32,319 nucleotides of DNA from Streptomyces varsoviensis (GTDB taxonomy: Bacteria > Actinomycetota > Actinomycetes > Streptomycetales > Streptomycetaceae), in the NCBI RefSeq assembly GCF_000718635.1, contig NZ_JOBF01000043.1, forward strand, positions 1 to 32,319, read 5' to 3'. The number at the start of each line of letters is the position of its first letter. Within the stretch, counting starts at the first letter, position 1. Positions 9,937 through 18,715 of the stretch are shown here, in pieces. The translations under genes and the position numbers were made by a program. Under the pieces are notes generated by a model. The model was not told the DNA's origin. It was given only the letters and a program-made list of their open reading frames with translations, and made no database searches.

Positions 9937-10614
9937 ATGGTGCAGAAGGCCAAGATCCTCCTGGTCGATGACCGGCCGGAAAATCTGCTGGCGCTGGAGG
10001 CCATCCTCTCGGCGCTCGATCAGACACTGGTCCGGGCATCGTCAGGGGAGGAGGCGCTCAAGGCGCTGCTGACGGACGATTTCGCAGTGATCCTGCTGGA
10101 CGTCCAGATGCCGGGTATGGACGGTTTCGAGACCGCCGCCCACATCAAGCGCCGGGAGCGGACGCGGGACATCCCGATCATCTTCCTCACGGCCATCAAC
10201 CACGGTCCGCACCACACCTTCCGCGGCTACGCGGCCGGCGCGGTGGACTACATCTCCAAGCCCTTCGACCCCTGGGTGCTGCGGGCCAAGGTCTCCGTGT
10301 TCGTCGAGCTGTACATGAAGAACTGCCAGCTCCGCGAGCAGGCCGCGCTGCTCCGCCTCCAACTGGAGAGCGGCCAGGGCGGCGCCGTCGACGCCAAGGA
10401 GCCCGCGGGGCTGCTCGCCGAACTCTCCGCCCGGCTCGCCGCCGTGGAGGAGCAGGCCGAAGCGCTCTCCAAGCAGCTCGACGAGTCCGCGGACGCCGCG
10501 GCCGTCGCCACCGCCGCCCACCTGGAGCGCAAACTCACCGGCCTGCGGCGGGCGCTGGACGCGCTGGAGCCCGGCGCGGGCAGCGGGGCCAGCACGGCCC
10601 CCTCGCAGAACTGA
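9937..10614 (+). CDS. osaB: OsaB-like response regulator without DNA-binding domain
   Basis: The 225-residue protein has a receiver domain at about 5-125: KILLVDDRPENL at the start, phospho-acceptor D55 in LLDVQMPGMDG, a conserved TAIN switch position, and the lysine in YISKPFDP. The remaining 95 residues are Ala/Glu/Leu-rich helix with heptad-like spacing, predicted to be a coiled coil, and no helix-turn-helix is present. ATG 9937 is chosen because GAGGAGGA lies about 6 nt upstream; an in-frame ATG at 9853 has no such site. Position after the hybrid kinase and architecture match S. coelicolor OsaB, required for growth at high osmolarity. Output is most likely through protein-protein contact rather than DNA binding (inference). 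Confidence 0.88.
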   Translation: MVQKAKILLVDDRPENLLALEAILSALDQTLVRASSGEEALKALLTDDFAVILLDVQMPGMDGFETAAHIKRRERTRDIPIIFLTAINHGPHHTFRGYAAGAVDYISKPFDPWVLRAKVSVFVELYMKNCQLREQAALLRLQLESGQGGAVDAKEPAGLLAELSARLAAVEEQAEALSKQLDESADAAAVATAAHLERKLTGLRRALDALEPGAGSGASTAPSQN

Positions 10615-10718
10615 GCTCTTGACGCCGCGTCACCACGAGGCCCGCCGGCACGCGACACGAACGGGTGAAGGCGTGGACACACGTGTCCCTCGCGGCCGAC
10701 AACGGTAATCTCAGCACC

Positions 10719-13535
10719 ATGGCCTCACGTACGTCCGGCAAGGGTTCCCAGAGCACGGCGGGCACCTCGAAGCAGCGCGCCGGACGCCCCGGGAGCGCCG
10801 CCAAGAAGGCGCCCGCGAAGAAGGCACCGGCCAAGAAGGCGCCCGCCAAGAAAGCCGCCGCGCCCGCGAAGAAGGCGCCCGCGAAGCGCGCTCCGGCGAA
10901 GAAGGCCGCGCCCAAGCCCGCGGCGAAGCCGGCGCCGTCGCCGACGAACGGCGTCTTCCGGCTCGTACGGGCCCTCTGGCTCGGCCTGGCGCACGCGGTG
11001 GGCGCGCTGTTCCGCGGCTTCGGGCGCGGCGCGAAGAACCTCGACCCGGCGCACCGCAAGGACGGCCTCGCCCTGTTGCTGCTCGGCATCGCGCTGGTCA
11101 TCGCGGCCGGCACCTGGTCCGACCTCCGGGGGCCCGTCGGCGACCTGGTGGAGATGCTGATCACCGGCGCGTTCGGCCGCCTCGACCTGGTCGTGCCGAT
11201 ACTGCTCGGCGCCATCGCCGCCCGCCTCATCCGCCACCCGGAGAAGCCGGAGGCCAACGGGCGCATCGTCATCGGCCTCTCCGCCCTCGTCCTCGGCGTC
11301 CTCGGCCAGGTCCACGTGGCGTGCGGGGCGCCCAGCCGCGGTGACGGGGCGCAGGCCCTGCAGGACGCCGGCGGTCTGATCGGCTGGGCGGCGGCCAGCC
11401 CGCTGATCTACACGGTCGGCGAGGTGCTGGCCGTGCCGCTGCTGATCCTCCTCACGATCTTCGGGCTGCTCGTCGTCACCGCCACCCCCGTCAACGCCAT
11501 CCCGCACCGGCTGCGCCGGCTCGCCGTGCGGCTCGGCCTCGCGGAGCCGCTGGCCGAGGAGTCCGAGGCGTACGACAGCGGGGTCCACGAGGTCGGGGAG
11601 TACGACGAGGACTGGCGCGAGGCGCCCGCCAAGCGCTCTCGGCGCACCTCCCTGGACAAGGGCGCGGGCGCCGAGCAGGCCGAGGAGGAGGCGCTGAGCC
11701 AGCGCCGGCGCCCCCGCCGCCCGGCCGCCCAGCCGGACCCGGACCGGCCGCTCGACGCCGTGGACGTGGCGGCCGCCGCCGCGGCGGCCCTCGACGGGGC
11801 CGTACTGCACGGCGTGCAGCCCTCCCCGCTCGTCGCCGGGCTCAGCAGCGGCATCTCGGCCGAGCGGGAGCGCACGGGCTCGGTGCCCACCGCGCGCGGC
11901 GCCGAGCAGTCCGCGGCGGCCGACGCGCCCGTACCGGGGGTGAAGCGGGACAAGCCCGGAAAGAACGAGCAGGGCGGCGGCGTCCCCGACCTCACCAAGG
12001 CATCGCCCGAGCCCTCGCCCGGACTCCCGGCGCGCGCCGAGCAACTGCAACTGGCCGGCGACATCACCTACTCGCTGCCCTCGCTGGACCTGCTGGAGCG
12101 CGGCGGCCCGGGGAAGACCCGCAGCGCCGCCAACGACGCGATAGTGGAGGCGCTGACGACCGTGTTCACCGAGTTCAAGGTGGACGCGTCCGTCACGGGC
12201 TTCACCCGCGGCCCCACCGTCACGCGGTACGAGGTGGAGCTGGGCCCGGCCGTCAAGGTCGAGCGGATCACCGCGCTCACCAAGAACATCGCCTACGCCG
12301 TGGCCAGCCCGGACGTCCGGATCATCAGCCCGATCCCCGGCAAGTCCGCGGTCGGCATCGAGATCCCCAACACCGACCGGGAGATGGTCAACCTCGGCGA
12401 CGTGCTCCGGCTGGCCGACTCGGCCGGCGACGAGCACCCGATGCTCGTGGCGCTGGGCAAGGACGTCGAGGGCGGCTACGTCATGGCCAACCTGACGAAG
12501 ATGCCGCACGTCCTGGTCGCCGGCGCCACCGGCTCCGGCAAGTCGTCCTGCATCAACTGCCTGATCACCTCGATCATGGTGCGCGCCACCCCCGAGGACG
12601 TACGGATGGTGCTGGTCGACCCCAAGCGCGTCGAACTGACCGCCTACGAGGGCATCCCGCACCTCATCACCCCGATCATCACCAACCCCAAGCGCGCCGC
12701 CGAGGCACTGCAGTGGGTGGTGCGCGAGATGGACCTGCGCTACGACGACCTCGCGGCGTACGGCTACCGGCACATCGACGACTTCAACGCGGCCGTGCGC
12801 AGCGGCAAGGCGAAGCCGCCGGAGGGCAGCGAGCGGGAGCTGTCGCCGTACCCGTATCTGCTGGTGATCGTGGACGAGCTGGCGGACCTGATGATGGTCG
12901 CGCCGCGGGACGTCGAGGACTCCATCGTCCGTATCACCCAGCTCGCGCGCGCGGCCGGCATCCATCTGGTGCTGGCCACCCAGCGCCCCTCCGTCGACGT
13001 CGTCACCGGTCTGATCAAGGCCAACGTGCCCTCCCGGCTCGCCTTCGCCACCTCGTCGCTCGCCGACAGCCGCGTCATCCTCGACCAGCCGGGCGCCGAG
13101 AAGCTCATCGGCAAGGGCGACAGCCTCTTCCTGCCGATGGGCGCGAACAAACCGGTCCGTATGCAGGGCGCGTTCGTGACGGAGGACGAGGTCGCGTCCA
13201 TCGTCCGGCACTGCAAGGACCAGATGGCGCCGGTCTTCCGCGACGATGTCACCGTCGGCACGGCCAAGAAGAAGGAGATCGACGAGGACATCGGCGACGA
13301 CCTCGACCTGCTGTGCCAGGCGGCAGAGCTGGTCGTCTCCACCCAGTTCGGCTCGACCTCGATGCTCCAGCGGAAACTGCGTGTGGGCTTCGCGAAGGCG
13401 GGCAGGCTCATGGACCTGATGGAGTCGCGGAGCATCGTGGGGCCGAGCGAGGGCTCCAAGGCGCGCGACGTGATGGTCAAGCCGGACGAGCTGGACGGCG
13501 TGCTCGCCATCATCCGCGGTGAGTCCCAGCCGTGA
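10719..13535 (+). CDS. ftsK: DNA translocase FtsK
   Basis: The 938-residue protein starts with a Lys/Ala/Pro-rich basic tail (about 24-70, repeated KKAPA). Four membrane segments follow (about 115-135, 155-171, 181-200, 228-255), then an acidic/basic linker and the RecA-like motor with Walker A GATGSGKSS (K608) and Walker B LLVIVDELAD (D719, E720). A C-terminal gamma winged helix (about 862-930, ending GSKARDVMV) is expected to read polar DNA motifs. FtsK pumps DNA through division septa and in Streptomyces clears chromosomes during sporulation septation. ATG 10719 is preferred because a -10-like TAATCT lies 7 nt before it (leaderless type); GTG 10665 is in frame but gives non-family sequence. 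It follows osaB on the same strand with a 104-nt gap. Confidence 0.95.
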   Translation: MASRTSGKGSQSTAGTSKQRAGRPGSAAKKAPAKKAPAKKAPAKKAAAPAKKAPAKRAPAKKAAPKPAAKPAPSPTNGVFRLVRALWLGLAHAVGALFRGFGRGAKNLDPAHRKDGLALLLLGIALVIAAGTWSDLRGPVGDLVEMLITGAFGRLDLVVPILLGAIAARLIRHPEKPEANGRIVIGLSALVLGVLGQVHVACGAPSRGDGAQALQDAGGLIGWAAASPLIYTVGEVLAVPLLILLTIFGLLVVTATPVNAIPHRLRRLAVRLGLAEPLAEESEAYDSGVHEVGEYDEDWREAPAKRSRRTSLDKGAGAEQAEEEALSQRRRPRRPAAQPDPDRPLDAVDVAAAAAAALDGAVLHGVQPSPLVAGLSSGISAERERTGSVPTARGAEQSAAADAPVPGVKRDKPGKNEQGGGVPDLTKASPEPSPGLPARAEQLQLAGDITYSLPSLDLLERGGPGKTRSAANDAIVEALTTVFTEFKVDASVTGFTRGPTVTRYEVELGPAVKVERITALTKNIAYAVASPDVRIISPIPGKSAVGIEIPNTDREMVNLGDVLRLADSAGDEHPMLVALGKDVEGGYVMANLTKMPHVLVAGATGSGKSSCINCLITSIMVRATPEDVRMVLVDPKRVELTAYEGIPHLITPIITNPKRAAEALQWVVREMDLRYDDLAAYGYRHIDDFNAAVRSGKAKPPEGSERELSPYPYLLVIVDELADLMMVAPRDVEDSIVRITQLARAAGIHLVLATQRPSVDVVTGLIKANVPSRLAFATSSLADSRVILDQPGAEKLIGKGDSLFLPMGANKPVRMQGAFVTEDEVASIVRHCKDQMAPVFRDDVTVGTAKKKEIDEDIGDDLDLLCQAAELVVSTQFGSTSMLQRKLRVGFAKAGRLMDLMESRSIVGPSEGSKARDVMVKPDELDGVLAIIRGESQP
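10798..10940 (+). repeat. Low-complexity repeats coding the basic KKAPA tail of FtsK
   Basis: Short units coding AKKAP (about 15 bp, AAGAAGGC(G/A)CC(C/G)GC) recur with slight variation between 10798 and 10940. They yield about twenty Lys/Arg among Ala and Pro, similar in style to H1-like tails. Confidence 0.75.
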
Positions 13536-13645
13536 GGAAATGTCGAGCAACCGTTTCCCTCGGCCGTGCGTCACGTTGGGGAAAGGGCGGGGCCGATGTT
13601 TCACCGTCGATGTCACAGATGTACCGCCGACGGCGCTTCAGAGCC

Positions 13646-13682
13646 TTCTGATGGCGTACGTCAGGGCATTCTGATGGCGTAC
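13646..13682. repeat. Pair of 14-bp direct repeats upstream of the RodZ-like gene
   Basis: TTCTGATGGCGTAC occurs at 13646-13659 and again at 13669-13682, a period of 23 bp, about two helical turns. Both lie just upstream of the candidate -35 at 13700, a fitting place for an activator or repressor. The binding protein is unknown. Confidence 0.5.
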
Positions 13683-13699
13683 AAAGGCCGGCTTTCCGC

Positions 13700-13730
13700 T
13701 TGCCCGACCGTTTTGGATCCCCCCTAGACT
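13700..13730 (+). promoter_or_regulatory. Candidate promoter of the RodZ-like gene
   Basis: TTGCCC (13700-13705) and TAGACT (13725-13730) are separated by 19 nt. The expected start of transcription near 13737 gives a leader of about 34 nt to GTG 13771. Confidence 0.5.
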
Positions 13731-13770
13731 GAACCCTCAGCAGGTGGCTGCACGCTCGAAAGGCGCTCTC

Positions 13771-14571
13771 GTGTCCATCGGCAACTCTCCCGACGACGGC
13801 CGCCCCTCCATCGGCCGCCGCCTCCGGCAGGCCCGCGTCGAATCCGGACTGACCGTCGACGAGATCAGTTCGACCACGCGCGTGCGCGCCCCGATCGTGC
13901 ACGCGATCGAGCAGGACGACTTCTCGCGCTGCGGCGGCCACGTCTACGCCCGAGGACACATCCGCACGCTCGCCCGCGCCGTCGGCCTCGACCCCGCCGA
14001 CCTCATCGCGCAGTACGACGCCGAGCACGGCGGCCGGCCGTCGCCCACCCCGGCGGCCCCGCTCTTCGAGGCCGAGCGCATCCGGTCCGAGCCCAGGCGC
14101 CCCAACTGGACCGCGGCCATGGTCGCCGCGATCGTCGCCGTCGTCGGATTCGTCGGCTTCACCCTCTTCAGCGGCGGCGAGAAGGACAGCGGCCGGTCCG
14201 TCGCGGCCGACGGTCCCACGACGCGGCCGGCCACGCCCACCCACAGCCCCAGCAAGCCGGCCGACCCCAAGCCCGACCCCTCCGAGAGCGCCATCGCCGC
14301 GGCCCCCGCCAACAAGGTCACCGTCAAGGTCACCGCCACCGACGCGGCGAGCTGGATCTCCGCCAAGGACCACAACGGGCGGCTGATGGACGAGTTGGTG
14401 CTCAAGGAGGGCGCGTCCAAGACCTTCACCGACGACAAGCGGATCGATCTCGTCCTGGGCAACGCCGGGGCCGTACAGCTCTTCGTGAACGGCAAGGAGA
14501 TCAAGAACGTCGGGGACAACGGGCAGGTCCAGCGGCTCAGCTACACCAAGGGCGACCCCGAAGCAGGGTGA
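13771..14571 (+). CDS. RodZ-like helix-turn-helix membrane protein
   Basis: The 266-residue product has an N-terminal HTH of the Xre/RodZ kind (about 12-75: [19 protein letters not shown]...[14 protein letters not shown]). A cytoplasmic stretch leads to one transmembrane helix (about 114-132, [16 protein letters not shown]), followed by a Pro/Thr/Ser linker and a C-terminal extracellular beta-rich domain like the RodZ C-terminus. GTG 13771 has GAAAGG 7 nt upstream and is preferred over GTG 13744, which has none. RodZ proteins link the cell-shape machinery to the membrane; in Streptomyces this gene stands next to ftsK and its own role is less clear. No mre genes are visible nearby. Confidence 0.82.
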   Translation: MSIGNSPDDGRPSIGRRLRQARVESGLTVDEISSTTRVRAPIVHAIEQDDFSRCGGHVYARGHIRTLARAVGLDPADLIAQYDAEHGGRPSPTPAAPLFEAERIRSEPRRPNWTAAMVAAIVAVVGFVGFTLFSGGEKDSGRSVAADGPTTRPATPTHSPSKPADPKPDPSESAIAAAPANKVTVKVTATDAASWISAKDHNGRLMDELVLKEGASKTFTDDKRIDLVLGNAGAVQLFVNGKEIKNVGDNGQVQRLSYTKGDPEAG

Positions 14572-14610
14572 TCATCAGCACGTGGCAGCGGAGGCGGCCT
14601 CGGGACAAAG

Positions 14611-14616
14611 TAGGCT
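14611..14616 (+). promoter_or_regulatory. Leaderless -10 element for rimO
   Basis: TAGGCT lies 7 nt before ATG 14624 and no Shine-Dalgarno is present between them. Transcription would begin at or next to the A of the start codon. Confidence 0.55.
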
Positions 14617-14623
14617 GAGCCCC

Positions 14624-16123
14624 ATGCCCGAACGCCGTACCGTCGCTCTTGTCACACTTGGCTGCGCCCGTAACGAGGTGGACTCGGAGGAGCTGGCAGG
14701 CCGCTTGGCAGCGGACGGCTGGGACCTCGTCGAGGACGCCGCCGATGCCGATGTCGCCGTCGTCAACACCTGCGGATTCGTCGAGGCCGCCAAGAAGGAC
14801 TCCGTCGACGCGCTGCTCGAAGCCAACGACCTCAAGGACGCCGCGGGCGAGGGAAGAGCCCGTACGCAGGCCGTGGTGGCCGTCGGCTGCATGGCCGAGC
14901 GATACGGCAAGGAACTCGCCAAGGAACTGCCCGAAGCCGACGGCGTACTCGGCTTCGACGACTACGCCGACATCTCCGACCGCCTCCAGACCATCCTCTC
15001 CGGCGGCATCCACGCCTCGCACACGCCGCGAGACCGCCGCAAGCTGCTGCCGATCAGCCCCGCCGAGCGGCAGTCCGCCGCCGTCTCGCTGCCCGGCCAT
15101 GCCCAGGACACGCCCCCGGCAGACCTCCCCGACGGCGTCGCCCCGGCCTCCGGCCCGCGCGCGCCGCTCCGCCGCCGCCTGGACTCCAGCCCCGTCGCCT
15201 CGGTGAAGCTGGCCTCCGGGTGCGACCGGCGCTGCTCGTTCTGCGCCATCCCCTCCTTCCGCGGCTCCTTCATCTCGCGCCGCCCCTCCGACGTACTGGG
15301 CGAGAGCCGCTGGCTGGCCGAGCAGGGCGTGAAGGAGATCATGCTGGTCTCCGAGAACAACACCTCGTACGGCAAGGACCTCGGCGACATCCGGCTGCTG
15401 GAGACGCTGCTGCCGGAACTCGCGGCGATCGACGGCCTGGAGCGCATCCGGGTCAGCTACCTCCAGCCCGCCGAGATGCGGCCCGGCCTGATCGACGTGC
15501 TCACCTCCACGGAGAAGGTCGCGCCCTACTTCGACCTGTCCTTCCAGCACTCCGCCCCCGGCGTGCTGCGCGCGATGCGCCGCTTCGGCGACACCGACAG
15601 ATTCCTGGGCCTCCTCGACCAGGTGCGGGCCAAGGCCCCGCAGGCCGGCGCCCGCTCCAACTTCATCGTGGGCTTCCCCGGCGAGACGGAGGAGGACGTC
15701 GCGGAGCTGGAACGCTTCCTCACCGGCGCGCGGCTGGACGCCATCGGCGTCTTCGGTTACTCCGACGAGGACGGCACCGAGGCGGCCGGTTACACCGACA
15801 AGCTCGACCCCGAGGTCGTCGCGGAGCGCCTGGAGCGGATCTCGCGGCTGGCGGAGGAGCTGACCGCGCAGCGCGCCGAGGAGCGGCTCGGGGAGACGGT
15901 CGAGGTGCTGGTCGACCGGGTGGATGAAGAAGATGGGGGAGATGGGGTGGTCGGCAGGGCCGCGCACCAGGCGCCCGAGACCGATGGCCAGACCATCCTC
16001 ACAGGTGACCGTGATCTTGCGCCGGGCCGTATGGTCGTGGCAAAGGTGGTGGCGAGTGAGGGCGTGGACCTCATCGCCGAGCCGCTGGGCGACGACGGCT
16101 GTACCGAGGAGGCGCGCAGATGA
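14624..16123 (+). CDS. rimO: Ribosomal protein S12 methylthiotransferase RimO
   Basis: The 499-residue enzyme adds a methylthio group to an aspartate of ribosomal protein S12 by radical SAM chemistry. The N-terminal domain carries the three cysteines for the auxiliary cluster: C14 ([11 protein letters not shown]), C50 ([15 protein letters not shown]) and C89 (GCMAE). The radical SAM motif is C200-x3-C204-x2-C207 ([15 protein letters not shown]). A TRAM domain occupies the last 70 residues (VEVLVDRVD...LIAEPLG). [10 protein letters not shown] and a roughly 50-residue Pro/Ala-rich segment between the first two domains look like the insertion I associate with actinobacterial RimO. RimO is preferred over MiaB because of CARNEVDSE and FVEAAKKDS. 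The stop codon overlaps the pgsA start (ATGA), so the two are co-transcribed. Confidence 0.92.
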   Translation: MPERRTVALVTLGCARNEVDSEELAGRLAADGWDLVEDAADADVAVVNTCGFVEAAKKDSVDALLEANDLKDAAGEGRARTQAVVAVGCMAERYGKELAKELPEADGVLGFDDYADISDRLQTILSGGIHASHTPRDRRKLLPISPAERQSAAVSLPGHAQDTPPADLPDGVAPASGPRAPLRRRLDSSPVASVKLASGCDRRCSFCAIPSFRGSFISRRPSDVLGESRWLAEQGVKEIMLVSENNTSYGKDLGDIRLLETLLPELAAIDGLERIRVSYLQPAEMRPGLIDVLTSTEKVAPYFDLSFQHSAPGVLRAMRRFGDTDRFLGLLDQVRAKAPQAGARSNFIVGFPGETEEDVAELERFLTGARLDAIGVFGYSDEDGTEAAGYTDKLDPEVVAERLERISRLAEELTAQRAEERLGETVEVLVDRVDEEDGGDGVVGRAAHQAPETDGQTILTGDRDLAPGRMVVAKVVASEGVDLIAEPLGDDGCTEEARR

Positions 16124-16773
16124 CGGGAGTCCCGGCCTCCGCCGCCGGTGGGCGCTCGGCGACGGCGTCGGCGACAGCGGCACCGGCGGGACTATGGAAC
16201 ATCGCCAATATCCTCACCATGGTGCGGCTGTTCCTTGTGCCCGGCTTTGTCTTGTTGATGCTGCACAACGGCGGCTACGACCCGGCCTGGCGCTCCTTCG
16301 CCTGGGCCGCGTTCGCGATCGCCATGATCACCGACCTCTTCGACGGGCACCTGGCCCGTAGGTACAACCTCGTCACCGACTTCGGGAAGATCGCCGACCC
16401 GATAGCGGACAAGGCGATCATGGGGGCGGCGCTGATCTGCCTCTCCGCCCTGGGCGACCTGCCCTGGTGGGTCACGGGCGTGATCCTCTTCCGCGAGATC
16501 GGCATCACGCTGATGCGGTTCTGGGTCATCAAGCACGGCGTCATCCCGGCCAGCCGGGGCGGCAAGATGAAGACGCTCGCGCAGGGCACGGCGGTGGGCA
16601 TGTACATCCTGGCGCTGACGGGGCCGCTGGCCACGTTCCGGCTGTGGGTGATGGCCGCGGCGGTGGCGCTGACGGTGCTGACGGGCCTCGACTACGTACG
16701 GCAGGCGGTCGTGCTGCGGCGGGCGGGGCTGGCGGCGGCACGCGAGAGGGCCGGCCGGGAGTCCGTGCGGTGA
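16120..16773 (+). CDS. pgsA: CDP-diacylglycerol--glycerol-3-phosphate 3-phosphatidyltransferase
   Basis: The 217-residue integral membrane enzyme makes phosphatidylglycerol phosphate, the first step toward phosphatidylglycerol and cardiolipin. The CDP-alcohol phosphotransferase signature D-x2-DG-x2-AR-x8-G-x3-D-x3-D is complete ([13 protein letters not shown]...[12 protein letters not shown], about residues 69-95). About five to six hydrophobic segments flank it. The first 23 residues are Ala/Ser/Thr-rich and not family sequence. ATG 16120 overlaps the rimO stop by 4 nt, and the stop overlaps the GTG of cinA, so translation is probably coupled across all three genes. Confidence 0.93.
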   Translation: MTGVPASAAGGRSATASATAAPAGLWNIANILTMVRLFLVPGFVLLMLHNGGYDPAWRSFAWAAFAIAMITDLFDGHLARRYNLVTDFGKIADPIADKAIMGAALICLSALGDLPWWVTGVILFREIGITLMRFWVIKHGVIPASRGGKMKTLAQGTAVGMYILALTGPLATFRLWVMAAAVALTVLTGLDYVRQAVVLRRAGLAAARERAGRESVR

Positions 16774-17465
16774 CGGGGGACGGTGTGGGGGCCCGTTCTG
16801 TGGACGGGGGAGCGCGTGAGGCGGGGGCTGTGGAGGGCGCGGGAGCGTGTGAGGCAGACGCCGCGGGGGTGCATGAGACGGGTGCCGCGGGGAACGCGGG
16901 AAGCCATGAGGCGGGAGCCGCGGGGGCGCGGGCCGTGGGTACCTGGGCCGCCGCCGAGGCGCTGAGGACGCTGGCCGAGCGGGGTGAGACAGTCGCTGCG
17001 GCCGAATCGCTCACCGGCGGCCTGGTGGCCGCCGAGCTGACGGCCGTACCGGGCGCCTCACGCGCCTTCAGGGGCTCGGTGACCGCGTACGCGACCGAGG
17101 TCAAGGCGGCGGTCCTGGGCGTGGACGGCGGGCTGCTGAGCGCGCGCGGAGCGGTCGACGGCGAGGTCGCCCGGCAGATGGCGGACGGGGTGCGCGGGGC
17201 GCTGGGCGCCGACTGGGGCGTCGCCACGACGGGGGTCGCGGGCCCGGAACCGCAGGACGGACAGCCGGTGGGAACGGTGTTCGTCGCGGTCGTGGGCCCA
17301 GGTGGCGCCGGCGCCGTACAGGAGCTGGCGCTGAACGGGGACCGCGCCGGCATCCGGGCGGAGAGCGTCCGAATGGCGCTGGAGGTACTGCTGAGCGAAC
17401 TGATCGAAAATGCGCGGACACAGGATACGGAACATGGTGGGGATTCTGGATGTTTGCAGCCCTGA
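16770..17465 (+). CDS. cinA: CinA C-terminal domain protein (NMN amidohydrolase type)
   Basis: The 231-residue product has a single recognisable domain, CinA C-terminal/PncC (about 60-222), with AAAESLTGGL, VPGASRAFRGSVTAYA, and ATTGVAGPEPQDGQPVGTV. PncC-type enzymes deamidate nicotinamide mononucleotide in NAD recycling. The N-terminal molybdopterin-binding-like domain of full CinA is absent. Instead about 55 residues of Gly/Ala/Glu/His low complexity precede the domain. GTG 16770 overlaps the pgsA stop (GTGA) and has GGGAG 7 nt upstream; a later start would give a more usual length but lacks a clear site. The order pgsA-cinA-clgR is conserved in actinobacteria. Confidence 0.87.
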   Translation: MTGDGVGARSVDGGAREAGAVEGAGACEADAAGVHETGAAGNAGSHEAGAAGARAVGTWAAAEALRTLAERGETVAAAESLTGGLVAAELTAVPGASRAFRGSVTAYATEVKAAVLGVDGGLLSARGAVDGEVARQMADGVRGALGADWGVATTGVAGPEPQDGQPVGTVFVAVVGPGGAGAVQELALNGDRAGIRAESVRMALEVLLSELIENARTQDTEHGGDSGCLQP

Positions 17466-17559
17466 GTGAACACGACATCGCTCCCCGCACGGCTGGACTC
17501 CGAGGCGGTACGGTGGGGCGTGAAGGATCCGGATTCGCGGTCCAAGGAGGGAGCCACCG

Positions 17560-17943
17560 ATGATTTTGCTCCGTCGCCTGCTGGGTGACGTGCTGCGTCG
17601 GCAGCGCCAACGCCAGGGCCGCACTCTGCGCGAGGTCTCTTCCTCAGCCAGGGTCTCGCTCGGTTACCTCTCCGAGGTCGAGCGGGGGCAGAAGGAGGCG
17701 TCCTCCGAGCTTCTCTCCGCAATCTGCGATGCTCTGGACGTACGGATGTCCGAGGTCATGCGCGAGGTCAGCGACGAACTGTCGCTCGCCGAGCTGGCGC
17801 AGTCGGCGGCGGCGAGCGAGCCGGTACCCGCGCCGATGCGGCCGATGCTCAATTCGGTGTCCGTGACGTCCGTGACGGGCGTCCCAGGAGAGCGGGTGAC
17901 CATCAAGGCGCCCGCGGAGGCCGTGGACGTGGTCGCGGCCTGA
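17560..17943 (+). CDS. clgR: ClgR-type transcriptional activator of Clp/Lon protease genes
   Basis: The 127-residue Xre-family regulator has its HTH at about 10-65 ([17 protein letters not shown]...[19 protein letters not shown]). ATG 17560 has a strong AAGGAGG (17544-17550), 9 nt upstream. Position after pgsA and cinA, size, and the sequence [17 protein letters not shown] identify ClgR, which in Streptomyces and Corynebacterium activates clpP, clpC and lon. The last residues are VVAA. A C-terminal Ala-Ala is known to target ClgR and PopR for ClpP degradation, which gives a feedback loop. The 94-nt gap after cinA contains TACGGT (17509-17514), a possible -10, so it may also have its own promoter. 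Confidence 0.9.
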   Translation: MILLRRLLGDVLRRQRQRQGRTLREVSSSARVSLGYLSEVERGQKEASSELLSAICDALDVRMSEVMREVSDELSLAELAQSAAASEPVPAPMRPMLNSVSVTSVTGVPGERVTIKAPAEAVDVVAA

Positions 17944-17965
17944 GAGCGGCGCTTGTGCTTTTGCG

Positions 17966-17996
17966 GGGCCCCGGTCAGTGAGACTGACCGGGGCCC
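17966..17996 (+). terminator. Strong hairpin after clgR
   Basis: A perfect 14-bp GC-rich stem (17966-17979 with 17983-17996) closes a 3-nt loop, GAG, 22 nt after the clgR stop. No T tract follows, as in many Streptomyces terminators. Confidence 0.8.
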
Positions 17997-18084
17997 GGCC
18001 TATTTCGATCGGTTCTGTGTCAATTGTGCGATGGTGGGAACACGGGGGAAGGAACGGATCAGTCAGCCGAAGAGGAGTAGCCGG

Positions 18085-18555
18085 ATGTCTGTGGTGAAGA
18101 GCACGCTGTCCGATGAGGACCGCAAGATCGTCGGCGAGGCGTTGCAGGGTGCCCTCGTGGACCTGGTCGACCTCTCGCTCGTGGCCAAGCAGGTCCACTG
18201 GACCGTCGTGGGCCCCCGATTCCGCTCGATCCATCTGCAGCTCGACGACGTCGTGGTCTCCGCGCGCCAGCACGCCGACACGGTGGCGGAGCGCGCCTCG
18301 GCCCTGGGCATCGCCCCGGATGGCCGGGCCGAGACCGTCGCGAAGACGAGCGGCATCGACACGGTCGGCGAAGGCTGGAACAAGGACACCCAGGCGGTGC
18401 AGATCCTGGTGTCGGCGCTCGGCGCCGTCATCGGCCGGATGCGCGAGCGCATCCGCGCGACGGACGAGCCGGACCCGGTGACCCAGGACCTGATCATCGG
18501 CCTGACGGCCGATCTGGAGAAGCACCACTGGATGTTCCAGGCTGAGAACGGCTGA
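18085..18555 (+). CDS. dpsC: Dps-family ferritin-like DNA protection protein
   Basis: The 156-residue protein belongs to the Dps/bacterioferritin family, which forms dodecamers that oxidise and store iron. All inter-subunit ferroxidase ligands are at canonical spacing: H38 (KQVHWTVVG), H50 and D54 (IHLQLDD), D65 and E69 (HADTVAER). ATG 18085 is preceded by GAGGAG at 7 nt. It ends with a short polar tail, without a long lysine-rich extension. Location downstream of clgR matches S. coelicolor DpsC, one of three Dps proteins, linked to nucleoid packing in spores. Flanked by terminators on both sides, it is monocistronic. Confidence 0.92.
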   Translation: MSVVKSTLSDEDRKIVGEALQGALVDLVDLSLVAKQVHWTVVGPRFRSIHLQLDDVVVSARQHADTVAERASALGIAPDGRAETVAKTSGIDTVGEGWNKDTQAVQILVSALGAVIGRMRERIRATDEPDPVTQDLIIGLTADLEKHHWMFQAENG

Positions 18556-18662
18556 GCGCACGGCGCTCCGAGCAGGTTCTGGCCTGCCGCTCGCCGCTTT
18601 CCACGGAACGCCGGGACGGCTCCGGCCGCCCCGCTCGTAGGAACGCCGGAGCGGACGTGATG

Positions 18663-18713
18663 GGCGGCGGCCCTCACCTCGATGGGTGAGGGCCGCCGCC
18701 GTTTTCCTTTTTC
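18663..18713 (+). terminator. Rho-independent terminator after dpsC
   Basis: A 16-bp GC-rich stem (18663-18678 with 18685-18700) with a 6-nt loop is followed by GTTTTCCTTTTT. It is 108 nt after the dpsC stop. Confidence 0.85.
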
Positions 18714-18715
18714 GA

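Noticed and set aside
10725..13616. A 963-codon minus-strand frame opposite ftsK
   Set aside because: No family motif, very high Arg/Gly/Val/Asp content; it is the antisense of a well-identified FtsK.
13744..13770. GTG 13744 as start of the RodZ-like protein
   Set aside because: It would be only about 7 nt after the predicted transcription start and has no ribosome site, while GTG 13771 has GAAAGG at good spacing.
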